The notes below the pieces were generated by a model. That model did not search any database. It was not told the DNA's origin and saw only the letters and a list, made by a program, of their open reading frames with translations. The translations under genes were made by a program, and so were the position numbers. Shown here piece after piece: positions 37,001-49,000 of a stretch of DNA of 64,000 nucleotides. The first letter of the stretch is position 1. Each line of letters starts with the position of its first letter. Source of the stretch: Haemonchus contortus (taxonomy: Eukaryota > Nematoda > Chromadorea > Rhabditida > Trichostrongylidae); assembly GCA_000469685.2 (NCBI GenBank), contig LS997565.1, positions 23,761,272-23,825,271 of the forward strand. The letters are read 5' to 3'.

Positions 37001-40000
37001 AAAAGTATGTGCACACCCAACATTTTGTTTTTTTGGGAATACCATTGCTTTCTGTAACCTGTGACCTTCACCATTCGATTCCTCGTGTGCGATAACCTAC
37101 GACCACTTTCTCTGAGAAAACTTCGTAGCTGTTAACAAAATTCTTTATTAAGGAAATTTTTTTCTTTGTTTCAAAAGTATGTGCACACTTAGCAAAAAAA
37201 CAAAAATATAATTGAGATCAGAAATCAATAGGGCCCCCTAAATTTTTGTGAAGGTTATCGACTACGAGAAATCGTTTGAGAATGGTTTCGATCCGGTAGG
37301 TTCTTTACTTACCTTTGAAATGAAAGATTTTGAGTGTGCACATACTTTTCGAACCGCAACTGGGCCGCTCTTTTTCATGCATTGCTGGATTCATCCGAAA
37401 CCCTGTTAGCTATCACTCACAACCTATTCCTGGCCTTCTACGTCTTTTGAGTGCTCAGGACTACAGGAGAATAGCCTGTCTTGTGGCGAACACTTCTTTG
37501 TCTGTGAGTCAGATCCGAGCTCAGATGGGTTTATCAGTCTCGCGTACGACCGTTTTGCACACTATCCGCTCTGATGGGTATATCACACGAGAGATGATGA
37601 AGAAGGCTACTCAACCCAGTACTCGCCAGAAGCTGACAAGGCTGGAGCTTGCTCGCCCAGACCATCAAAAAGCCTCATCCGACGGTACGGTTGTTCGAGA
37701 ATTTTCAGGATTTCCCTATTTTTAGAACAAACAATGTGTTGTATCCATTTGGTTCTTAAGTGATTTTCTCTGATGAAAAGAAGTTCAATCTCGACGGGTC
37801 GGATGGATTTCGTCGTTACTGGAGGGACCTTCGCCGAGAGCCACTCGTGATATCGAGAAGGAATTTCGGAGGAGGCTTTTTGATGGATTGGGCCAGCAAA
37901 CTCCAGCCTTGTCAGCTTGTGGCGAGTACTGAGTCGAGTAGCCTTCTTCATGATCTCTCGTGTGATATACCCATCAGAACGGATAGAGCGCAAAACGGTA
38001 GTACGCGAGACTGATAAACCCATCTGAGTTCGGATCTGACTCACAGACAAAGAAGTGTTCGCCACAAGACAGGCTATTCTCCTGTAGTCCTGAGCACTCA
38101 AAAGACGTAGGTGGCCAGGAATAGGTTGTGAGAGATAGCTGCCAGGGTTTCGGATGAATCTAGCAATGCATGAAAAAGAGCGGCCCCGTTGAAGTTTCAA
38201 AAGTATGCGCACACTCAAAATCTTTCATTTCAAAGGTAAGTAAAGAACCTACCGGATCGAAACCATTCTCAAACGATTTCTCGTAGTCGATAACCTTCAC
38301 AAAAATTCAGGGGGCCCTATTGATTTGTGATCTCAATTATATTTTTGTTTTTTGCTAGGTGTGCACATACTTTTGAAACAAAGAAAAAAATTTCCTTAAT
38401 AAAGAATTTTGTTAACAGCTTCGAAGTTTTCTCAGAGGAAGTGGTCGTAGGTTATCGCACACAAGGAATCGAATGGTGAAGGTCACAGGTTACAGAAAGC
38501 AATGGTATTCCCAAAAAAACAAAATGTTGGGTGTGCACATACTTTTGAAACACACTGTATACTGTCTAACGCGATGGTGTTTGCACCATGCTATCTGCTG
38601 GGTGCACTTTCTTTATGACTTTCACGTAGCAGAATGTGAGAAAAATGGAAATGAATGAATGGAAGGTGGCCGAAACTGTATCTCTCTTTTCGCTTCGGCA
38701 CTAGAAAACCAAAAAAAAACTTATGGGGAGTCATCTTTATCATTTCGGTCGTTAGTATCCAGGAATGGATTGGCTGTTGAAATAGTAGTTTCTCGTTTCG
38801 AAAAACAGCTACATTGTGACCCAAGGGAGCTCACTGAGTAATGAGTCAGTTGTAATGGTGAATCTTGTCAACGAGAAGACGCTAAACAAAGCCCCACCGA
38901 TCCATCCCCATCGAAGCCTGTTCACGTGACCCTTTCGCAGATGAGATCCCCTTCGTCGTCTGAACTTTTTTTTCCATGTATATTTCCTTATAAGTCCTGA
39001 AATCAGAGCGCTAACTATTGCTCAGCAAAGCATGCTGAAAGCCATGGTAGTTAAGGCCTCGAGCTTCCGCCCCTCCTGCGTATTACTGTTCTCCTTGTTG
39101 CCATGATTTCCTGATCGTTGTTATTTATCCTTCTTCATTTTCAGGGTCTAGAGTATATTCATGGGAGTTCCATAAAGTTTCATGGATCTTTGTTCTTATC
39201 GAACTGCGTTGTTGATGCGAATTGGGTGGTAAAACTCACCGACTTTGGACTCCAGGAAATTATTTGGGACAAGGTTAGAGCCGCCTCCTAATCCACTTAG
39301 GCTCTCTAGGAAACTTTGATGCCTTTTTTATGACTCACGAATCGTTGGCAACTATCTTTTAATCTTTAAATGTTATAATGTTTTCGTAGCCATCCTAGAA
39401 TACCTACCGATGTACTTATGTTTAGATGCTGCACAAAGAGCTTTCATGTTTTCGAGGAGTAGATGTCGAGCGCCTTCCATTAAGTAGGTCCACTTTTTGA
39501 ATCATAAAAAATTTCACGCTACTGAAGGCTAAATGTCACGGTGGACGCACTGTGTTTGGCACATGTTTTTTTTTAATAAGGCTTCGTGCAGAAAAATAAT
39601 GTAGAGCATTTGATATAGAATACCTGCAACTTCCTCCGGAGATGCTGCGTAATGTGCTCGCTGAAGGTCTACTCGGTAGTGGATCAGCAAAAGCTGACGT
39701 CTACCAGCTGGGCATGATCGTGTATCAAATCCTTTTTCATGCAAGGCCGTACGCAGATAAGTCTGGCTTAACTACGAAAGGTGGGTATTTCAGTTTGGAT
39801 AACCATTCTTTCAAAATTGAAGTTTTTTAGAAGGGATTCATGGCTTTGTCGCTACAAAACATCTACAATACCTGATTCATATCCTCGTCCCCTATAGGGT
39901 ACCAGAAAATATTCAAACCCGTTCAATTTCAGAATTGGCATCAATCATTTGTGATAGGTTCGGGGACCGTACCGATCAGCCATTTTATCCAACCGTGGCA

Positions 40001-43000
40001 GAGCAACATGAATATACCACGCGACTGCTTTCAGTCATGCAACAGGTACGCGCTCTCTGTCTAATACTTGATACGAAGGGAAGTCTACTTTGATGGAGAA
40101 AAATTGAAAGATCCTAGAACTAGACAAGTTTCCGAAGCACTAAACTTACAAATTCATCAATAATCTCAGATTCTTCTCATAGAAATTCACTTTCAGTGTT
40201 GGGCTAGAGATGTGGAAATCCGCCCAGAACTCTACGTGATCAGCGACGCGGTGGCCAGAGAGTTTGAGAGCGAGTAAGTATTAGTGAAGCAGTGTCTCCG
40301 AATTGTAGAATTGAGCAAAGCCACCTTAGAAAACCAAGCCTTATGAAAGAGTGTAATCCAAAAGGCTAATTAAGTTTCAAGAAAATGCACCTCACCTTGG
40401 ATCATACGTCTTTACCGTGCTCAGCTTCGGCATAGCACGAGCATCAACAAATATTTTTTCACGATTCAACTTTCGATCTCATTCCTTTTTTAAACTGTTT
40501 TGGGTCTTTTTCTAGATTTACCTTGTTGCATCATTACTTACCGAACAAATTAATGAAATTTAACGTATCATGTTGTTCGGAAAGTATTCGGTTGTCGGAA
40601 AAGTCTTTGCGCACTTTGGTTTCCATGTTGTGAAATCTCTGGGCACCGTTTTGAACTTTCACTGTAAAACATATATAAGTGCAGATCAATGCGTTCTTGG
40701 CACTATATCTGCCGTATCATTTCACTACAATTATGGCTGAAAGAAGCGCTTCCGACTGAATACAAGTTAGACTGCTTCTGCTCTATAGATTCTTGTTGTG
40801 CTGTGGGAGACAAATGAGGGACTCAGATCAATGAAAAACGTCAATCCAAATCGTGCGATCAGGAACATATGAGATGCGATGAGTCCCTCATTTGTCTCCT
40901 ACAGCACAACAAGAAATTATTAGGTTGTAAGGAAAGTTCTGGCCGTTTCGTCAGCTATTTTTCAAAAAGTTATAACTCATCTCAAAGTGAACATTTTTAT
41001 TTATAGTAAGCCCCATTCGATTCTACACATGTTTGCCAAAGTGATACAAGTCTGTCAAAAACTCGAGAAAGGCAGCTTTCGCATCGAATTGATTTTTGAA
41101 TAATCGTTCCTTTAAGAAGCTGTCCAGATGTTTGAGTAAAAGGTAGTCAGTTGGTGACAGGTTTGGTGAGTAGGGTGGATGAGGGAGAGCTTTGATTCGC
41201 AGCTCGTTCAACTTCTGGAAGACAATTCTGGATTTGACCCATGCGGTTGCACATTGTCGTGTAAGAGCAGTAGACCGTGGCGACTGATCAGTGCTGGCTG
41301 CATTTGCCCCAGTTTCGTGTACTTCTTGTGAATTTTGTCACAATATGACTGTGCGGTGATGGTTCGACCTGAAGGAAGAAACGCGGAGTGGATTAATCCA
41401 TGGTTGGACCACCAAACAAATTTTTTAGATGCTCATCCACACCCACCCACTGAGCAGAACGCTTCCTGTTATCATACAGGACCCAATTCTCATCACACGT
41501 TACAATACGATGGAAAAAAGTCTCAACATCACTTCTTCTCAACAGCGGACTTGAAACCCCTAAGCGATTCAGTTGTTGCTGCTCTGTGAAATCGTGTGAC
41601 ACCCACTTGTCAAGCTTCTTCACCATTTCAAGCAGCTTGAGGTGGGCAGCGACGACTGCGTGGGAGACACCCATCTTCTTCTCAATCTCTCTCAAAGAGT
41701 GACGTCGATCTTCTTCGAATGCTCTTAGCAAAGCATCGTGATCAACTAACGATGGTCAACCAACTCGTTCTTTGTCTTCCAGAGACCCGTCTCCACTTCT
41801 AAACTTCTGAAACCAGCGACGAACCGTTCGCTCCGATGCAGTGCCTTCTCCCCATACAACGTTGATGTTTGTGGCTGCATCCTTCGCAGTTCGACCAAGT
41901 TTGAACTCGTGAAGTAAAACCGTTCAAAAAGCAGTCTTGTCCATTCTGCCAAAAAAAAACTTCCTGAAGATTCTAAAACCTCCAGACTTTGGGGGAAGCG
42001 CTTTGACAGAAAGAGCAACTAATGACTTATCTAAGGAACACAATATGTCGATTAGTCTGAATGGACAACCGCTAAAATTTGAATTCATATGGCGCGTGCG
42101 TGGGAACGGCCAGAACTTTCCTTACAACCTAATAGTACAAGTCCAAGAAGGGTCACTTTGACGTTATTGAGCTCAGCTGGCCTTCCAGACCGAAAAATCA
42201 CGATCTGAGATCAGCTGAGTTCAACGAAGAGCACCTTCTAGAGCTGGTTGAGTGGATCCCAGATGTAGTAGTAGTACCCGTGAGTTGGATTAGGAGCTCA
42301 ATAGCCATCGCGACACAGTAGCAACCCATTTGCATCGTCTCGGAAAGACATTGAGATACGGAGTATGTATGAGTTGCTGTGTGGTCGTTACCTTTGAACA
42401 AGGAGAGATTCATGCCCACCTTCGCACTTGATAACCGGGCACGGTAAGTGTGTGCTCTACGTAAACTACACGATCATGCGCCAGCGTCTTGGACACGTAG
42501 AGCATGAAATCCCGACCAGAACTCCAAGCTAAGAAGGCAATGCCCAGCGTTTGAGGGCATTCGAAAAGATCGTTCACTGGGATTTGCTGCCACCAACCTC
42601 CAGCGCAGCGCCGAAGCCTACTGCGCTCTGATGGATCGGGTGCTGAAGCAGAAACAGCGAAGGCTACTTATCCACGACAGTGCTCGCCCACGCATTGAGA
42701 AGGAGACCTAGAACTTACCACGAAGCTCAGAATGGCATGTTCTGACCCACTCATGATATACAAAACCACACCAACAGAGTGTCGGCTGTTCCTGTTGCTA
42801 TCAAACCCTTTCAAAAATTAGCATTTCGATAATGTGAACCAAGCCGAGGAGTGTATCGTCGGGCTCTTCTTCTCGAATTCTATGCAAGCGGGATCCACAA
42901 AGTCGCCTGACAGTTGGCAATACCTTGTCGATAATGACGGTGCATATACTTGCAACTTACATATTAGTTGTTGTTAAGAAAAAAATCCAATTTGACAAAT

Positions 43001-46000
43001 AATTGCAAAGTGTGCAAAAACTTTTCTGACAACCTAATGTATGCCAAGAATTTCGCAACAAACTCCTACGGCACTACAATCCATGGACGTCACCAACGTG
43101 AATGCATAACATGTCCTGCTACCTCTCCCCATTCTTACTTAACCATGCATATAATGACCGAACTGTTTACCCACATTCAATATACTTCCTCGAGGGTCCG
43201 AATCAGACAACGGCACTACAGGAAACCGTTGAAGCTTTTGTCAAGAATTCTGTCTTTAAGCCTATGCTGAGCGCTTTTGCGCACATATCTTACTAACGCC
43301 TTACAGCCCAAAACAAAAAGGTGTAAAATGAACTTGAACTGGGAATACGGGCAATTGTTAAATCAAGATATTTACTGATATGCTACACGCGTATGAGTGA
43401 GCAGCGACCTTTTATAGTATTTAAAGCTACCAAGTAAGCGCTGGAAAAATGTAGACCATTGCGATATTTTCGTCAGATCCATTACAGACAAAGTTACAGA
43501 ATATCTACCTATGTATCTCAAAGTTATCACGCAAACTTTTAATAACTTTTGATTGCTGAACTTCCAGAGGGAAGGGGAACGTTATCGATCAAATGGTTCG
43601 AATAATAGACGACTACAGCGAAAATCTGGAGTCGATGGTGTCGCAGAGGACCAAAACTCTCGAAGCATCGCTGGTGCAGACGGAAAATCTCCTATTTCAC
43701 ATCATGCCGAGGCGAGTTGACTAAAGTATATTAGATATGATGAAGGTTTGAAGGGTCAAAGCGAAGGTTCCATAGTGCATTCTTCGCGAACTAATTAGCT
43801 TGTCGCACAAGGGAATGTCGTGCTTGCGGCTTATATCCTTGTGAGTTCATCCCATCACACACAGCATTTCGCTCGAAGTCCCTGTCAAGCTTTGTTTTAC
43901 CCATAAAAAGCCCAGAAATCACAGAGAACCATTTTCAGAAACGTAGCTGAGAATTTAAGGATGGGATTACCCATTCGTTCAGAAATGCATCCATCCGTTT
44001 CCTTACTGGTTACCGACATATGCAAATATACGGAACTTTGCGAAGCTACCATTCCAGTTCAGGTAGCATAATCAGCTTAACCCTTATATAAACCTGAATA
44101 TTCCAGTTGTATTGAGAGCGTTTCAGGTCATCGACATATTACAAGACTTATATTCCTCGTTTGATAGAATTGTGTCTCAATATCAAGCATTCAAGGTATT
44201 TTTTAACTCGTCTAGAGTTTTCTCAGAATTTGTTGTCATCCTTCAAATGTGTTCAGGTTGAAAACGTAGGTGATTTGTATTTGCTTGCGAGTGGTTTGGA
44301 TCATGTTCCCAACCATCTCTGCGAAGTCTGCCGACTCTCCTTAAAATTGCTCGACGTAAGTATTTGTTCGTCTTCTTCGATAGTTCCAGTGTTTCTCAAC
44401 TTTCTGCTAAGAATTTAGTTCATTTCGACTTTTGACTTTTTGAACAGGACCACGAGAGCAGTGGCCGCAAAATTATGAAAAGTTTCTCACGATCTTGGCG
44501 AGTTGTGGACAAAACTTCGGTCGTGGACGGTACTCGACATTGCACTGGTGCTATCTGGGCAGCGTGCTCTTATCCCTTATCCCTTACTGCGAAATTGCAC
44601 ATTTTCATCGCGTACTACGGCGGAACAATAACAATTAGCAAAACAACAAGTCAAAACAAGCTATCTGAATTTCAGTCGTTCTCTGTGATCCCAATGTGAG
44701 TGTAGATTTTGCACTAGAGCAGACTACCAGACCTTGCGTGTCTCGCACTGCCACACGGATTCTTCGTATGTGTATTTTGGCAAGTTGACACGACGACACC
44801 AAGGCACAGTACCTCATGCGTACAACCTCAAACTTGGGTAATTAAACCAGTAAACAATTTGTAAAAATCCACAGTATTTGGTAACAATGCTAATAAATTC
44901 TCTAAAAAGAGATGAGAAAACTTGGGTTCGGCCGGCCTTTTACACCGTAGGGTCTGCGTCAATTACCGCCAGACCGTGCTGTAGGTCGTTCTGCGATAGA
45001 TCATGGAGCCGTGTCATCCACTCCCATCTACTGCAGCCTTTCATTAGCTGCTGCTAGCGGAGAGCACCCTTGAGACGTGATTGCTCTTACCTTTTAGCAT
45101 CAGACAAGGGACACAACGCTTTGTGATGCCCGTCACCAGGGATAAGGTCTTCGAAGTGTGTGTTGTACACCCTGATACCAGCATTCCTTTTGCTTCTGGC
45201 CCCATCTGTCTCCGAATTGCTCCAAGTAAAAGCTGCACAAATTATTATCATTGAGGCTCTGGTTCCGTGTGTGCGCGTCTTCGATAATGGGACACGAGTC
45301 CAGAAAATGCGCCCCGCCGAAACTACGAGGGCGTTGAGGCACTATCCGAGTAAGCAGCTAATTTGCGATACGGGATCTTTTCAACGCGTATCCCAATTCT
45401 TTCCAGCGTCGTTGACCCTCAAGTCCCTTGCGTAGGTAATATACTTTGAACTGGACTACATCTCGCACCGACTTGAACTGACAAAATCGTCGTCATCCTC
45501 TGTCTCTTCAGTCAACTTGGAAAGATGTTCGTCGTCAGCCATTTCCAGTTCTTTTCCTTTTTGAATCAAGAAGTTACCAGCTCGATGCCGTCGTTGGTCA
45601 TGCAGTTTCACATGCTGATCTCCATCTTCACAACAGTCCTTTCCGAGATCCTTTTCAGCTTTTGTTAGAGTTCTTTCGTCTGCTTGATAACTTGTGTCAG
45701 ACATCGGAGTTCCACTTCTGTTGTCACATTTGTAACTTCTATTTTGTGGGATCCCCATTTTTCAGCCAGCTAGTTCTCATAGCGAGTTGAAGAGAACCCT
45801 CCCGCTGCTCGAAATGCGTATATCCTTTCAGTGAGTATGAATCTGGTTCCAACTTGCAGATGTATGTAGTTCCTTTACAACTCTGGCTGGCTGTCTGAGA
45901 TTCAAGAGAAGGAGGACTCTCTTTCCGCCCCGGCATTTTTTAGAATGGTTATCAGGCTGCATGAATTTGAGATGGTTACAAACGGAACGCGACAGAGTAA

Positions 46001-49000
46001 TAAAACGTTGTATATTGTTGAAGCGTCTGTGTGTGGGTTGAACACAAAAAGGCACAGTACTTTATGCGTACACCCTCAAACTTGGGTAGTTAAACCAGTA
46101 AACAACTCGTATCATCAACAGAAAGTGATAGGAATGCTAATAAAGACCTGAAAAAGATTAGAAAACTGGGTACCGAGGACGGCCTGGGCTGAGCCTTTTG
46201 TACAGTCGGGTCTGCGTCAATTCCCGGCAGATCGCGCTTCAGGTCGCTCTGCGGTTGATCATGGAGTCGTGTCATCAACGACACCTCAAAGCGCACTCAC
46301 GTGGCAGGAGATTTTATTCCTGCAAAAATCCTTTGCTCTAGAGAACGGCATGTGAAAATGCAAAAAAATATCTGAAAGCCTGGTTTGAGTACATTCTAAG
46401 TCCCTTCACTGATTACTGATGAACTACTTACCATCACTTTTTCCGCTTTGTGTAGTCGGATTGCCACAGGATCTTGGCTTGATCCTTAATATATACAAAG
46501 CGCTTGCCTCTGTGTTTCTGCCTGTTTGTTTGTACGGAAATTCGATATTACCTGAAGAAGCACCTGCAGGTGCCAAGTTTGTGATGGGTTGGAATAAGGG
46601 CATACTAACAGAGCACATGTGAGCTCAGAGGACCTCCACTTATAGGGGGGGGCATGTCCTGCGGTGGGCGGAACGTTCCTGCAGCAGGTGGTTTTACAAT
46701 ATAAGATTATAACTCGATTCAACGAGCGTAGAGGTTGGAGGTTATGGAAGGAGTTCGGTCATTCGAAAGTGGGTGAGGTTTGCGTCAAAAAGGACGGGGC
46801 TAATATCGGAAATCCTTTTCTTAGCTGAAAAAAGACTAGAACGCGTCAAAAGAGTGGTTGGAGGTGACGGAAGGATTGCGGTCATGAGCGGTCGTGGGTA
46901 TACAACGCAGTGTGCATGATATACCCACGACCGCTACTCTACTGGTCAGATTACATATGAGTAAGTACACATTCAGATTATGTAATAAGTACAGCGCGAT
47001 CGAACGAATTTCAGTTTGTCGAACATTACGACATCAAACACCCGTCGAAATTCAAATTGGCAGTCAAGATCGGAATTCACTCCGGATCCGTGGCCTCTGG
47101 AATTCTGGGAAGTTTAGCTCCAAGGTATGTGCAAACATGAGATGATTCGGCCAACTTTTTATATAATAAATACGATAAAAATGATGCTAAATTCAGACTT
47201 CCATCTCGGCCCAAGGAGAGCATCGAGTCTTTTTTGATAAGACTTAAAGTTGATTTGACAGTTCCGGAGTAACACTTTGATGAATTTCTTCTTGAAACCC
47301 GGCTTTCAGCAAAATGTCAATACGAAGGATACTTCATTATGAGAACAGATGTTACTTAGTCAGAATAGATTAAAATTGCAGCTCAACTCGGGAAGTTGTA
47401 GCCCGCACTATAATTTGCAGTTACCTATATGAAAAAACTTTCTAATCGGCGCCCAGCTATATTAAAAAGGATTTTTCTGGTAAACAGTCTAAATGAGTTG
47501 CAACACTATTTAGAGGTGGTCCTCACGGATGTTTACCTTACCTCTTGAACATGACATCTTCATGAGTTCAGTTCGCACAAGGATGAAAACGTAAATAAAC
47601 ATGCCTCCAACAGTGCTGTCTTTAAGAAAATTTGTCATCACGTTGTGGACCAATCTTTGTCGTTTTCACTTTACACTATTAGTTTTCAGATTTTGCATTT
47701 TTGGTGATACCGTGAATATGGCATGTCGTATGGCGAATTCAAGCGAGCCCAACAAAATTCAGGTGCGTCCGTCATATCGATCATTGACAGCGTCCAACCT
47801 ATACACTAACTCCTTGCCTTTGCCAACACTATGATCGATAGTGTCCTCATTGCAAGTCAGTGACAGCTTTAGCATCAGGAGCAGTTTAGTTCCAACTTAT
47901 AATGTTCTTCTTGCCTTCAAAACTATTAATAATCTACGATGGACTGAAACCGTCGTTGGAAGCTAGATGTTGTCTCTTATCTCCTACTTCCTCTTTGATG
48001 ATTAGATTGTGGTCATGTCAACGTGTTGAGTTTCCGCATGAGGTAGACGCAACATGAAAACGTCTTAGTCAAGAAAATCATTGGAAAACATGTGCTTATA
48101 CGTGGTCATCTATAGCTGTACTGATGGGACGAAGAAGAGTCGGATTGCTCGCACGCCGTCCTTCCCTCCTTCCTGTGTTGATATTGACCTGCCACCTTTA
48201 TCCCCTCCAAATTCGGACACTCTCGGTCTAACTGTAAGGAATAAGATTTTTGCTCATATCCCAACCCCGTAGAGGAATCTTGTTTTGACATCTGCCATCA
48301 GTGTTCCCGTGCTACCGCCCATATCCCTACTGAACGTAGATGCTCTAGGTCCCGGAATTAAGAACTGAACTCTTTGCCAAACACACATTCCTCACATCGA
48401 TTCACTGTCACGTCGACACAAACACACATACACACATACACAGACGCGCAACACACGCATACAGACGTACACACATTCACAACACACGCATACAGACATA
48501 AACATATGCACACACACACCATTTAGCGTGTTGTATGATAATAGGATAATCAGAAGGTTTCGCTTCTGGTCTCTTTTGATTTTTCATTGTTCTTGTGTTT
48601 TATAACCACTTCCTATCACTTGCTTGGCCGTTAAAAAATACATATATCGTACAAGTAACGTTCTAAATATGTTCACCCAATCCCACAGATTACATCTCAT
48701 TGAATGAGAGATTTGAGATATATACGATATTTTCTGCTCAAGGCCACAAAAGTATTTGGCTAAGATTGATATGATAGGCATCGATTCTTAATGACTGCGA
48801 GAAGTTGCCCTTCCGAAAAATTGATTTTCTTTGCATTCTAATTGTTTGCAGAATTGCATGACATTGTCGTTGTTACAGATGACCGAGAGCATTGCACAAA
48901 ATGTTCGGTTGAAGTATCCGGGTTTCATCATCGAAGAACGCGGTTCCGTAAATGTCAAGGTAAGCTACGTAATTTCAGTTACCCAAGTTCTTCATGGGAA

